Counted from the stretch's first letter, positions 33,960 through 42,853 are shown. The stretch is DNA of 64,000 nucleotides from an uncultured Granulosicoccaceae bacterium (GCA_937998875.1 CALLBO010000003.1:1-64000); one strand, 5' to 3'. Notes: generated by a model from the sequence alone, not told the origin. A program made the numbers and translations.

Positions 33960-34586
33960 TTGGACTTTGAAATTGTTGTCGAGGAAGTGCAGCCAGAGGT
34001 GCTTCGATACCAGCTCTATGCGTTGGATCAACCTGTTACTTTCGGGCAATTTATCAACGCCCTTGCTAGTGACAAGGCAAGTGATGCGGAGTTTCGGCAG
34101 CAATTCAATTCACTACTCGCTGAAGCGCCGTTTGAAGCGTATCGCATTGAGACGCCTGCATTATCGTTACTGTCTCTTGATGATTCATTCGAGTTCGTAT
34201 TGATTAACGCGCCGGCGTTGTTGCATCGTACAACAGATGCGATAACGTTCGCACAGTATTTTGAACAATCCGAAGCCGATGTAGTCGTGTTTAAGAGTCT
34301 CGGTGGCGATGCAATTCTGATAGCGCCAGTATCGTTAGGAAGTTATGAATATTGTAATCATCTTGCAGTCTTTGTTCGCAGTGCTCCTGAGTCTCAGGTT
34401 CAGTCGCTTTGGCAAATGGTGGGGCAGGTGCTGATGCGGGACGTCTGCACTGAACCGCGTTGGTTTAGCACTGAAGGCAGTGGTGTGGCGTGGTTGCATG
34501 TTCGCATTGACTCTCGACCAAAGTACTACGGTTATAAAAAATATGCAGTTGTGCGTGGTGGGTGTAATCCAGAGGCCCTGAGATGA
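33960..34586 (+). CDS. DUF6940-like protein of unknown function
   Basis: A soluble protein of about 208 residues with a TTG start. Distinctive phrases are FEFVLINAPAL, VVVFKSLGGDAILIAPV and AWLHVRIDSRPKYYGYKKY, which I associate from memory with the DUF6940 family. No catalytic motif can be named, though several Tyr and Arg residues near the C terminus (RPKYYGY) look conserved in style. Its last four bases overlap the start of the formylglycine-generating enzyme gene (ATGA), so the two are translationally coupled. Context suggests a helper in sulfatase maturation or in the sugar pathway, but nothing in the sequence proves it. Confidence 0.6.
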   Translation: MDFEIVVEEVQPEVLRYQLYALDQPVTFGQFINALASDKASDAEFRQQFNSLLAEAPFEAYRIETPALSLLSLDDSFEFVLINAPALLHRTTDAITFAQYFEQSEADVVVFKSLGGDAILIAPVSLGSYEYCNHLAVFVRSAPESQVQSLWQMVGQVLMRDVCTEPRWFSTEGSGVAWLHVRIDSRPKYYGYKKYAVVRGGCNPEALR

Positions 34587-35512
34587 CCTGCTGTCCGCCG
34601 TCGTCATCGCCATCGGAAGAGTCTTTCACGCCAACGGTTTTCACACCGTCGGAGGCTGCAGTTCGGCCTGCGTCTGTCATGATTCCTGGTGGCACCGGGT
34701 TTATTGGTACAGACAAACCTTACATTCGGTTTGATGGGGAAGGTCCGTTAAGGAAAGGTCAGGTGGGCGCGTTCACTATGTCTCAAGGTTCTATAAGTAA
34801 TGCGGATTTTGCAGCGTTTGTGGCGGATACCGGTTATATAACAGAGGCGGAGCACTATGGCTGGTCATTCGTGTTCTGGAATCAGGTACCGGATTACGTC
34901 GGTGATACCCAAGCGGTACCTGGAGCTACGTGGTGGCGTCGGGTAGATGGAGCATCATGGCGATACATTACCGGGCCTCGCTGTGCATTGATTAATGATC
35001 TGCAGGATCATCCAGTGGTTCATATTTCGTGGAATGATGCTATGGCTTATTGCTCTTGGGCGGGGGGGCGGTTACCGACGGAACTTGAGTGGGAGCATGC
35101 AGCTCGCGGTGGTCTAACGGACGCACGCTTTCCGTGGGGTGACGCAGAGCCGGACGACGAAAAGAACATTTTTTGTAATATCTGGCAAGGACGTTTTCCT
35201 CAGAACAACACCTTGAAAGATGGTTACCAGGCCACCGCCCCGGCTTTGTCATTCGAGCCGAATGGATATGGCTTGTACAATATGGTTGGTAATGTGTGGG
35301 ACTGGACTGCAGAGACACATCGGGTTCCGGGTCGTCGTAGTGCATCGGGTTCTGATCATTTGCAGGCAGCCAGCCCTAACAAGGTTGCTAAGGGTGGATC
35401 GTTCCTGTGCCACAAAAGCTATTGCTACCGATACCGTATTGCAGCGCGAATCGGCAATGCACCGGACAGCACAACCACTCATATGGGCTTCAGGGTGGTG
35501 TGGGATCGCTAG
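34583..35512 (+). CDS. Formylglycine-generating enzyme (sulfatase activator)
   Basis: A copper-dependent oxidase that converts the active-site Cys of type I sulfatases into formylglycine. The SUMF1/FGE fold is clear (FTMSQGSISNADFAAFVADT, HPVVHISWNDAMAYCSWAGG, RLPTELEWEHAARGG, NGYGLYNMVGNVWDWT). The catalytic Cys pair is in GGSFLCHKSYCYRYR (Cys276 and Cys281), as in true FGEs and unlike related SUMF1-domain proteins. Length is 309 residues. There is no signal peptide, so maturation occurs in the cytoplasm. The N terminus starts MTCCPPSSSPS, which partly mimics the C-x-P-S-R substrate motif. It should serve both Cys-type sulfatases in the window (25053 and 31421). Confidence 0.93.
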   Translation: MTCCPPSSSPSEESFTPTVFTPSEAAVRPASVMIPGGTGFIGTDKPYIRFDGEGPLRKGQVGAFTMSQGSISNADFAAFVADTGYITEAEHYGWSFVFWNQVPDYVGDTQAVPGATWWRRVDGASWRYITGPRCALINDLQDHPVVHISWNDAMAYCSWAGGRLPTELEWEHAARGGLTDARFPWGDAEPDDEKNIFCNIWQGRFPQNNTLKDGYQATAPALSFEPNGYGLYNMVGNVWDWTAETHRVPGRRSASGSDHLQAASPNKVAKGGSFLCHKSYCYRYRIAARIGNAPDSTTTHMGFRVVWDR

Positions 35513-35583
35513 TCTCTTATTGAATCGAGAGCCTATTTGAATCGTCGACTGTTCTGTAGAGGTCTGTTGTATTGATTGACCCG

Positions 35584-36546
35584 TCAGGAATTCGAAACCA
35601 TAAGAGCATCTACCTTGTCTCTTGTGGGCATTGCGGGAGAAGTACCAGCCTTTGTTACTGATAATCCCGCGACTGCACATGCAAAATGGGCGGCTTCCAC
35701 CGGGCTTTGATTCTGTGCAAGTGCCGCCGCAAAACCACCGTTAAAAGCATCACCCGCTCCGGTGGTTTCAACCACGGGGCCTGCATTAACTGCAGGTATA
35801 TGAACTGACTGATCTTTACTGTGTAACAGCGCACCCTGCTCACCGAGGGTAATCAAGGCTGTTCCGACTCCCTTTTGCAGCAGTACGTCACCTGCTGCTT
35901 TCGCATCTGAAATTGACGATACTTTAACACCTGTATAAACCTCAACTTCTGTTTCATTGGGTGTTACATAGTCGCATAGCTGGAATACAGCATCGTCTAA
36001 TGGTTCTGCAGGTGCGGTATTCAATATGGTAGTAACACCGGCGCTACGAGCAATACTGAGTGCATGCTCGGCGGCTGCTATTGGTTGTTCCAACTGGGTT
36101 ATAAAAACATCTGATTTTTCAATGGTCGATTTTATTTTATCAATGTATGCCGTATCTATAGTCATTGCAGCACCAGGGCAAACAATAATGGCGTTGTCTC
36201 CGGTTTTGTCATCAATAAATATGTAGGCGGAACCGGTGTAGCTGTTTTCGATTTGTTCTACGTGTGCTGTAATGTTCTCGTGGGAGTATAGGTCCAGGGC
36301 TAATTGGGCGAAAGCATCTTTACCGAGTTTGCTAATAAAGGACACATTCGCATTGCATCGCGCTGCAGCAACTGCTTGATTGGAGCCTTTGCCACCCGGA
36401 CCCAGCGCAAAGCTTTCGCCTAGAATGGTTTCACCCATGTGCGGCTGCCGGGTTGCTCTGTAGGCAGCGTCAGCAACGAATACACCAAGGATAGATACTG
36501 ACCCGGTACGAACAACATCAGGCCCATTGCGAACAATATCAGGCAT
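35584..36546 (-). CDS. Ribokinase-family (PfkB) sugar kinase
   Basis: A PfkB-family kinase that phosphorylates a sugar at the expense of ATP, closest in wording to ribokinase. Motifs are GGKGSNQAVAAARCNANVSF near the N terminus and TTGAGDAFNGGFAAALAQNQ with the catalytic Asp. Length is about 320 residues, with a short N-terminal lead. Its start overlaps the end of the FucU gene, so the two form an operon on the minus strand, divergent from deoC. It could act on ribose or on another furanose released from the imported glycan. Substrate is inferred from family only. Confidence 0.9.
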   Translation of the reverse strand: MPDIVRNGPDVVRTGSVSILGVFVADAAYRATRQPHMGETILGESFALGPGGKGSNQAVAAARCNANVSFISKLGKDAFAQLALDLYSHENITAHVEQIENSYTGSAYIFIDDKTGDNAIIVCPGAAMTIDTAYIDKIKSTIEKSDVFITQLEQPIAAAEHALSIARSAGVTTILNTAPAEPLDDAVFQLCDYVTPNETEVEVYTGVKVSSISDAKAAGDVLLQKGVGTALITLGEQGALLHSKDQSVHIPAVNAGPVVETTGAGDAFNGGFAAALAQNQSPVEAAHFACAVAGLSVTKAGTSPAMPTRDKVDALMVSNS

Positions 36547-36988
36547 CAGGAGGGATAACTCCTTTGGTTAAAATGAAGCACCCGTAAAAACGACGTTCAC
36601 CGGTGGTAACTACTGCGTAGGCTTTTTTTGCTCTGTCGTAAAATGCGAATCTTTCCACTGGAACCAATGGCCAGGGCTTGCCCTCTGCGTTATTAATAAC
36701 GCTTTGAACTTCTGATTGCACTTCGGTTATTTCATCAGGTGCGCCAACAACTTCCATGCGCTGGGCTGCATCATCAATAAATGTGTCCAGCGGCATCACC
36801 GAAAGCACGGCTTCCACAGCACGTGGTGCTGGAGCCTCAATGCGTAGTAACTTGCCGATTGCAGTTTGACGTGCGACTGAATCTGCCGGAAAATTAGTAT
36901 CGCTAATCACCAGGTAGTCTCCGTGCCCCATAGCACGCAGCGCGTAAAGTACATCGGCGTTAAGTAAAGGATCGAGGTTTTTTAGCAT
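36539..36988 (-). CDS. fucU: FucU/RbsD-family sugar mutarotase
   Basis: A small cytoplasmic enzyme that interconverts sugar anomers so that the next enzyme gets its preferred form. The N terminus LKNLDPLLNADVLYALRAMG, then HGDYLVISDTNFPA, carries the catalytic His and Asp region and fits FucU (L-fucose mutarotase) better than RbsD. I chose the ATG at 36988 over the track start at 37075, because AGGGA precedes it and it begins exactly at the conserved N terminus, giving about 149 residues. It precedes the PfkB kinase gene on the minus strand with an 8-base overlap. A fucose-type substrate agrees with the lactonase-like and dehydrogenase-like genes downstream. Confidence 0.85.
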   Translation of the reverse strand: MLKNLDPLLNADVLYALRAMGHGDYLVISDTNFPADSVARQTAIGKLLRIEAPAPRAVEAVLSVMPLDTFIDDAAQRMEVVGAPDEITEVQSEVQSVINNAEGKPWPLVPVERFAFYDRAKKAYAVVTTGERRFYGCFILTKGVIPPDA

Positions 36989-37125
36989 GTTTTTCCCTTG
37001 AGCTGCCTTAAGTTGCTGGCGATGTTGCACCATATCAACAAAAAATCGCCGGAGCGTCAATAACTTCTGCGACACTGGTCAAGTGTGTATAACGGATCTC
37101 AACTCGCTGAAACGGTAACAGACTC

Positions 37126-37917
37126 ATGAGTGTTCAAGACCCTGACAATAAAACCCGCATCCATCAGATTATCAGTTTGCTGGATTTGACCAACTTGAAT
37201 GACGATTGTGATCAATCAGCAATTGAAGCACTGTGTGCTCAGGCAACAACCCCGGTGGGTGACGTTGCAGCAGTATGTGTCTGGCCAAAATTTGTATCTG
37301 ACGCACGAACCTGTTTGGGTAAGAGTTCTACGGTTCAAATTGCAACTGTAGTTAACTTTCCACTGGGCAATGACGCGCCTCAGGTTGTGCACACGGCGAT
37401 CGATAAAGCGCTTTCAGATGGTGCCACAGAGATTGACTACGTCCAGCCATATACCTCGTTGATCAACGGAAATACAGATCAGGTACGTGATGCTATCCGA
37501 TCTGTGCGTAAACTCATACCGGAGTCTGAAAAATTTAAAGTCATTCTCGAAACAGGTGAGCTTGGCTCGCAATCTCAAATTCAAAGTGCTTCAGAAATCG
37601 CAATCGGGGAGGGGGCAGATTTTATTAAAACCTCTACCGGAAAAGTTCCGGTTAATGCCACACTCGAAGCTGCAGCGGTAATGATGGAGGTCATAGCGAA
37701 GACAGATCGAAATATAGGATTTAAAGCGGCAGGTGGAATTAGAAAAGTTGATGAGGCAATTAACTATCTGAACCTTGCAGACGAATGTATGGGAGCGGGC
37801 TGGGCTGATGCGGCTCACTTTCGTTTTGGTGCGTCAAGCTTATTGCAGGATGCGCTAATGAAACTAGACCTGGCTGTTCCCTCAGGTGCGAGTCCGAATA
37901 AAAGTGGTGAGTATTAA
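37126..37917 (+). CDS. deoC: Deoxyribose-phosphate aldolase
   Basis: A class I aldolase that splits 2-deoxyribose 5-phosphate into acetaldehyde and glyceraldehyde 3-phosphate. The Schiff-base Lys lies in FIKTSTGKVPVNATLEAA and the second catalytic Lys in GFKAAGGIRKVDEA. Other matches are VCVWPKFV, ATVVNFPLG and EIDYVQPYTSLI. At 263 residues it resembles the longer enterobacterial type. It is divergent from the fucU and ribokinase pair and has no other deo genes nearby, so it may serve a pentose or deoxy-sugar breakdown step of this locus instead of nucleoside salvage. That choice is inferred. Confidence 0.93.
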   Translation: MSVQDPDNKTRIHQIISLLDLTNLNDDCDQSAIEALCAQATTPVGDVAAVCVWPKFVSDARTCLGKSSTVQIATVVNFPLGNDAPQVVHTAIDKALSDGATEIDYVQPYTSLINGNTDQVRDAIRSVRKLIPESEKFKVILETGELGSQSQIQSASEIAIGEGADFIKTSTGKVPVNATLEAAAVMMEVIAKTDRNIGFKAAGGIRKVDEAINYLNLADECMGAGWADAAHFRFGASSLLQDALMKLDLAVPSGASPNKSGEY

Positions 37918-38446
37918 AGTGCCCTAGTGTAGTCAACTAATAAAGTTGGTAACAAACTTCGGTCATATCCCGTTACTTTGCACAAAGCAAAAGCCGCAGT
38001 TTAAATAGTTGGCTGCCGGAGCGCCAGTTGCTCGTATATCAGCTTGGTACAGACAACACCGTAGGGGGATATGCTTGCGCATCCAACATGCGCAGCACGT
38101 CAAATACGTAACTTACCGGTAAATCATGCGATCTTATTTACTGTAAATGTTGTATTGTTCGTAGCGGTGGTCTGGTGGATGCGCAAGCTTATCCCCCCTA
38201 CGAAATATGGTGTCATCAATTTCGTTCATAGCGGTTTTGCGCCTGTAGTGCCGGTTGCTCGTTTATCTGTTGGTTAAGACATAACGTAGGGGGGATAAGC
38301 TTGCGCATCCACCATGTGCAGAACGTCAAATAGTTACTTACAGGTCAAACATGCGATCTTATTCACTGTTATGGTTGTAGTGTTCGTAGCGGAAAGGTAG
38401 ATGACAGATTGTATTGTTGATCATAAAAACGGACTTTATATTAGCT
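37918..38446. other. Gene-free stretch carrying repeats
   Basis: About 530 bases with no supportable gene. It contains two direct copies of a roughly 146-base unit and one inverted copy of the unit's start, described separately. The 68-residue track ORF at 38071 is a by-product of the repeat. No terminator for deoC or for the convergent phosphotransferase gene could be separated from the repeats. Confidence 0.6.
38022..38392 (+). repeat. Direct pair of 146-base repeats with an inverted partner
   Basis: Units at 38022-38167 and 38248-38392 (period about 225 bases) share GTTGCTCGT, GTAGGGGG(G)ATA, GCTTGCGCATCCA, CACGTCAAATA-like, ACTTAC and CATGCGATCTTATT through to TTCGTAGCGG. Between them, 38176-38202 carries the inverse complement of the CGTAGGGGG...CGCATCCA part, so each copy can pair with it into a long stem. 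The GTAGGG...GCGCATCCACC wording resembles widespread REP-like repeats of Gammaproteobacteria. No transposase is adjacent. Confidence 0.75.
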
Positions 38447-39523
38447 TCACAACCATCTTAGACCTGTCCTGATAGCGTAGCTGTAGTTGTCTAGCCTTGT
38501 GCGTACCCTTTTTTTCTCAGCCTCATCAGTTACCGAACCCAAGTGCTGTGCAGCAAAAACACCCATTCGTAGTGCGTTCGACAAGTGACCCAAATCCATC
38601 ATTGCCTGAATATCAGCTGGGTCAACTCTGTCTCCGAGCTTTTTTGTTAACCTGGCCAAATAAAATTGTACCGCACGATCAACTGAGTAATTGCTCCTGT
38701 AGAACTCTGTTTTATCCAAGTACCAGAACAGATCTATTGACATTAAACTATTCGCAGCCATTTGCCAGTCGAATACGACGAGATCACCGTCGGTGGCATA
38801 GCTCATATTGGAAACTTTATAATCTCCATGCACTAGCGTGCTCGGATATTTTTCCAACGCTGTGTATAAAGGTACTGGATTATTAACGAGCTGCTCCAGT
38901 GAGGAAAACGTGTTTTGATCCAGCTCATCCTTTAGGATGGTCCAACCTGTTTCCAGTGCGTTCGGGATCCAGCCGGACAAGTGCGGATATTTGGCAGGGG
39001 TAGTAGGTAACATACATCCGATAAAATCCTGAGCATCACATAAACCCAATTCAGGGGAGGATAGCTCCTCGCTTTCCCAATATTCGGAATGGATGTGAGA
39101 TAAAACGTCTAATGCTGTCTCAATGTTTAAAGGAGATATGGCTGTGTGTGTCGAGAGCAAGCCCTCTGAGATGTCTGACATCAAGATTGCACATTGATTT
39201 TCTTCTCTTACACAACCGATTATGGCGTGCTGTACTAGTGGTTCGAGTTGATCAAGTAGTCCATATTCGTATAGCGTTACCGAGCGGCAAAGACGGTCTC
39301 GTGTTGAGTGAAGGAACCAATCTTCATTAGCGGTAAATTGTTTGAGCACGAAAGAAGTATTTGCGCTGGTTCTAACACGCGACAACTCGCTTCCTGAGCG
39401 CCCATCATTTTGCGGCAACGGTGAAACCTCAACTGATTCAATCTCTTGTCGCAATAGTTCGCTTAAAGTTTCAGGCAGAAGCAATTTATCTACCGAGCTG
39501 AAACTGTTGTGATGGCGTTGCAT
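38447..39523 (-). CDS. APH/choline-kinase-like phosphotransferase
   Basis: A kinase-fold small-molecule phosphotransferase. The catalytic loop VHGDYKVSNM and the metal site LVVFDWQMAANSLMSIDLFW match the aminoglycoside phosphotransferase/EcKinase group. An N-terminal nucleotide-binding lobe includes NTSFVLKQF with the ATP-contacting Lys. I moved the start from 39547 to the ATG at 39523, which follows GGAGAACACGAAAC. Length is about 358 residues. Substrates in this group include choline, hydroxy-acids and antibiotics, and nothing here decides. It stands alone and is read toward the repeat stretch. Confidence 0.85.
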   Translation of the reverse strand: MQRHHNSFSSVDKLLLPETLSELLRQEIESVEVSPLPQNDGRSGSELSRVRTSANTSFVLKQFTANEDWFLHSTRDRLCRSVTLYEYGLLDQLEPLVQHAIIGCVREENQCAILMSDISEGLLSTHTAISPLNIETALDVLSHIHSEYWESEELSSPELGLCDAQDFIGCMLPTTPAKYPHLSGWIPNALETGWTILKDELDQNTFSSLEQLVNNPVPLYTALEKYPSTLVHGDYKVSNMSYATDGDLVVFDWQMAANSLMSIDLFWYLDKTEFYRSNYSVDRAVQFYLARLTKKLGDRVDPADIQAMMDLGHLSNALRMGVFAAQHLGSVTDEAEKKRVRTRLDNYSYAIRTGLRWL

Positions 39524-39723
39524 GTTTCGTGTTCTCCGTAGTTTCAACGCTATCTTGGTCTCAAGTTAGTAGAAGTACCAACGGCTGTTTAATGTTTGTC
39601 GGATAAGTCAGTCTGGTTTTATGGCTGCTAATGGCAGCCCCCCGACAGATCTCTACAGCACCGATTTGACGCGAGCGATTACCCTCTTTATTGAAAAGTT
39701 ACAAACCGCATTGCCACCCCGAA

Positions 39724-40563
39724 CTATTGTAAGTGCCAGATGCGCTGGGCATTTTTATAAAACATCGCGTTACGCTCATCAGTGGAGTACTGGCTAAACA
39801 GTAGTCTGGTGGCAGCTACCCAGCTTGCCAGTGATCCTCCCAATGTGCAGACTGGTGAATCACTCCCCCAGACTATTCTGTCAGATCCAAACACTTCGAC
39901 TGTGTGTTCGACGAATGGTCGAATATCATCAAGTGTCCAGTTTTCACTGTCTCCGTAGGCAATAACGCCTGATACCTTTCCGGCCACATTGGGGCGTTTG
40001 CCAATGTGGCCCATAAATGCGCGCCATGGATCCAGTTGTTTGTCTTTGACGTTTGGTACACCACAATGGTCGAGTACAAACTGAACATCCGGGCATGCGT
40101 CAATCAGTTCTACCATGATTGGCAATTGATCAGCGCGCGCGCAAATATCAAAGACGTAATCGGTGCCGGATAAAAGCTTTACGTTTTTACGAAACAGCTC
40201 GCTGCGGGAAATTTCATCGTCAACTACATGTAGCACTCGCCTGAAGCCTTTTATCCAGGGTTTCGATTGTTGTCTTTCAAGGTAAGCCGGAAAATCGTTG
40301 TTCTCAGGGCAGCATGCCGCAATAGCTCCAACCAGCTGTGAGCCTGGTTGATCCATGAGCTCCTTTATGAATGCTGATTCTTGTTCCATTTCAGCATCAG
40401 CAACATTAACCTCCATGTGCAGGGATTTTTCGATGCCCAGTTGCCTGCTGTTACGCAGGTAATCAGTGTAACTGGCGTCATGGTTTAGCGCTGGTACGTC
40501 ATTCAGCCATGGGTAACTGAGGCGATTTCGGTCGATTAGATGTACATGTGTGTCAATCAGCAT
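39724..40563 (-). CDS. Amidohydrolase-family lactonase (L-fuconolactonase-like)
   Basis: A metal-dependent hydrolase with an amidohydrolase_2 fold. Landmarks are DTHVHLIDRNRLSYPWL (metal-binding HxH), FVLDHCGVPN and VWGSDSPVCTLGGSLASWVA with the final metal Asp. Sequence style and length (about 279 residues) agree with L-fuconolactonase/L-rhamnonolactonase relatives. The start was moved from 40605 to the ATG at 40563, which has GGAG upstream and starts exactly at the conserved N terminus. It is divergent from the oxidoreductase gene. With FucU and the fucose-dehydrogenase-like gene it would perform the lactone opening of an oxidative deoxy-sugar route. This role is inferred. Confidence 0.85.
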   Translation of the reverse strand: MLIDTHVHLIDRNRLSYPWLNDVPALNHDASYTDYLRNSRQLGIEKSLHMEVNVADAEMEQESAFIKELMDQPGSQLVGAIAACCPENNDFPAYLERQQSKPWIKGFRRVLHVVDDEISRSELFRKNVKLLSGTDYVFDICARADQLPIMVELIDACPDVQFVLDHCGVPNVKDKQLDPWRAFMGHIGKRPNVAGKVSGVIAYGDSENWTLDDIRPFVEHTVEVFGSDRIVWGSDSPVCTLGGSLASWVAATRLLFSQYSTDERNAMFYKNAQRIWHLQ

Positions 40564-40730
40564 AGTATCGCTCCTGGATAGACAACTGGATTGCAACGAA
40601 ATCAACTACAGTGCAGAACTGTGGTGACGAAGGATGGACTGAATCCTCGTCTGGCACAGGTCCGGATCTCCTATGCGTGAGACAATTGATGTGATAATTT
40701 GTACTGTCTCCGTATAAAACGCGTGCTTGC

Positions 40731-41819
40731 ATGTCGTCACTCCTGCGATTCAACCCGCACAAACTTCGTCAATTCTGGCCCGCACCGGAGAGCCCATTGC
40801 CTGTCGTCATATTCGGCGCTGGTTCTATTGTACGTGATGCACATCTGCAGGCATACCGGAACTGTGGAATACCGGTTGCCGGTATTTATGATCCGGATGT
40901 GGTAAAGGTTCGCCAACTTTGTGATGAGTGGGGTGTCACTTTATATCGTAGTGAAGACGAAGCGCTGGAGAACTCAGGTGTGTGTTTCGATCTTGCCACA
41001 CCACCGGATGCGCATGCAGGTTTGTTAAGCAAGATACCGATGCAAGCACCTGTGCTTATCCAGAAACCGATGGGGAGTAATATAGAAGCGGCAACGGAGA
41101 TACTGGCAATATGCCGCCAGCGTAAACTCATTGCCGCTGTCAATTTTCAATTGCGATTTGCACCGATGATGCTGGCCCTCAGGCATGCCATTGATGACGG
41201 TTACCTGGGTACGGTTGTTGATTTTGATGCCTGGCTTGCTCTCGATACTCCATGGCATCTTTGGGAGTTTCTTGAATCTTTGGATAGAGTGGAGATAGCA
41301 GTTCATTCCATCCACTATCTGGATTTTGTGCGATCCATTCTGGGTAACCCGCACGGTGTGCATGCGAAAACCTTATCACATCCCCGGAGCAAGGTTGCTC
41401 AGTCCCGTACTGCTGCGATACTTGACTACGGTAATGATGTGCGGTGCTGCCTCTCGATAAATCACGATCACTTTTTTGGCCGAAAGTTTCAGGCATGCGA
41501 ATTTAGAATATGTGGAACGGAAGGCGCTGCTTATGTAAAGCTTGGGGTTAACCTGGACTATCCGCACGGTGAGCCGGATGAACTCTGGATTCATCCAGCG
41601 GGTGAGGATAATTGGATGCAGGTTAGTCTTAATGGGGCCTGGTTTCCCGATGCGTTTGCCGGACGTATGTCCAATCTACAACGTGTTGCAACTGGCGAAG
41701 ACACAGAGCTGGTTAGTTCTGTTGAAGATGCCTGGCACACGATGGCGCTAGTGGAGGCGGCATTCACCTCCAGTTCAACCAACGCGACACCCGTTACAGC
41801 TTCACCTGTTTTTACCTGA
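40731..41819 (+). CDS. Gfo/Idh/MocA-family oxidoreductase
   Basis: An NAD(P)-dependent sugar oxidoreductase. The Rossmann N terminus is VVIFGAGSIVRDAHLQAYRN and the conserved loop is VLIQKPMGSNIEAATEILAI, where Gln replaces the more common Glu of EKP. A second alpha/beta domain follows (FDAWLALDTPWHLWEFL, VEIAVHSIHYLDFVRSILG). At 362 residues it has normal length. It is the first gene of a plus-strand run with an isomerase and two kinases, and is divergent from the lactonase-like gene, so both may share control. Members act on many sugars and inositols, and the exact substrate is open. Confidence 0.9.
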   Translation: MSSLLRFNPHKLRQFWPAPESPLPVVIFGAGSIVRDAHLQAYRNCGIPVAGIYDPDVVKVRQLCDEWGVTLYRSEDEALENSGVCFDLATPPDAHAGLLSKIPMQAPVLIQKPMGSNIEAATEILAICRQRKLIAAVNFQLRFAPMMLALRHAIDDGYLGTVVDFDAWLALDTPWHLWEFLESLDRVEIAVHSIHYLDFVRSILGNPHGVHAKTLSHPRSKVAQSRTAAILDYGNDVRCCLSINHDHFFGRKFQACEFRICGTEGAAYVKLGVNLDYPHGEPDELWIHPAGEDNWMQVSLNGAWFPDAFAGRMSNLQRVATGEDTELVSSVEDAWHTMALVEAAFTSSSTNATPVTASPVFT

Positions 41820-41866
41820 GATGTGCTTCCAGGTAAAATTTTACTTTACCAACATGAGTTTAAAAT

Positions 41867-42853
41867 ATGCCTCTTTATGCTGCGCGATTGAATGCATTTA
41901 AAATTGGAGCAGATAGCTATTGGCCCGGTAAGAACCAAATTACCACCATAGATATGCTGGATCGCGCCTCGACAGTTGAGGGTTTAAACGCAGTTGATTT
42001 TAACTATCCTGATCACTTCGAAGATTGCAGTACGGCTGAGTTAAAGCAACATGCCGATGACAATGATATTCATTTAAACGGATTGGCTATGCGCTACTAC
42101 ACCGATCCTGCGTTTAAACTCGGTGGATTTACAAACCCTGATCCTCGGGTTAGACGCGCTGCAATCGACTTAACGTTAGAAGGAATAGACAAGCTATCCG
42201 AGATGGGGGGCTCGTTGATGACGCTGTGGCTGGGGCAGGACGGGTTTGACTACTCTTTTCAGGTTAACTATCAGCAGTTATGGGACTACACGCTCGAAGC
42301 GCTTGCAGAAATTTGTGACCACAATAAATCTGTAGATATTTCTTTAGAATACAAACCCAATGAGCCACGATCCTTTTCACTGATGCCGGATGTTGGCAGT
42401 AATTTGCTTGCGTTATCAGAACTCAATCGATCCAACACGGGAATCACCCTTGATTTTGCCCATGTGCTTTACGCCGAAGAGATGCCTGCTCATGCGGCGG
42501 CGATGGTAGCGCGCTTTTCACGTCTGCTTGGTGTGCACCTTAATGATGGTTATGGTAAGCGTGACGACGGCTTGATGATAGGCAGTGTTCATCCGGTTAA
42601 AACGGTTGAGCTGCTGGTTGAAATGAATCGGCTCAACTATGACAGTGCCATCTACTTTGATACCTTTCCCGATTTGTCTGGTCTGGACCCGGTGGCGGAA
42701 GCTACGGTAAATGTAGAGATGGCGAACCGGCTGGCGTTGGTTGCAGATGAGCTGACAGATAATGCTGAGCTTCGTGCGGCTATTGCGAATCAGGACGCTC
42801 CGGCAAGTCAGACAATCGTAAATAGGGTGCTGTATGGCAGAGCCTGGACATGA
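41867..42853 (+). CDS. TIM-barrel sugar isomerase/epimerase
   Basis: A xylose-isomerase-like (AP_endonuc_2) protein of 328 residues. Likely metal ligands are in SLEYKPNEPRSF, ITLDFAHVLYA and GVHLNDGYGKRDDG, with a last acidic position in IYFDTFPDLSG. It resembles the RhaI/sugar-phosphate isomerase neighbourhood, but the substrate cannot be fixed. It follows the Gfo/Idh/MocA gene after 47 bases and precedes a PfkB kinase, a common trio in aldose and inositol catabolism. No signal peptide is present. Confidence 0.85.
   Translation: MPLYAARLNAFKIGADSYWPGKNQITTIDMLDRASTVEGLNAVDFNYPDHFEDCSTAELKQHADDNDIHLNGLAMRYYTDPAFKLGGFTNPDPRVRRAAIDLTLEGIDKLSEMGGSLMTLWLGQDGFDYSFQVNYQQLWDYTLEALAEICDHNKSVDISLEYKPNEPRSFSLMPDVGSNLLALSELNRSNTGITLDFAHVLYAEEMPAHAAAMVARFSRLLGVHLNDGYGKRDDGLMIGSVHPVKTVELLVEMNRLNYDSAIYFDTFPDLSGLDPVAEATVNVEMANRLALVADELTDNAELRAAIANQDAPASQTIVNRVLYGRAWT

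Noticed and set aside
38022-38392. Repeat pair as a possible CRISPR array
   Set aside because: Only two long direct copies with a single long gap, and an inverted partner between them. A CRISPR array would have many short repeats and uniform spacers, and no cas gene is nearby.
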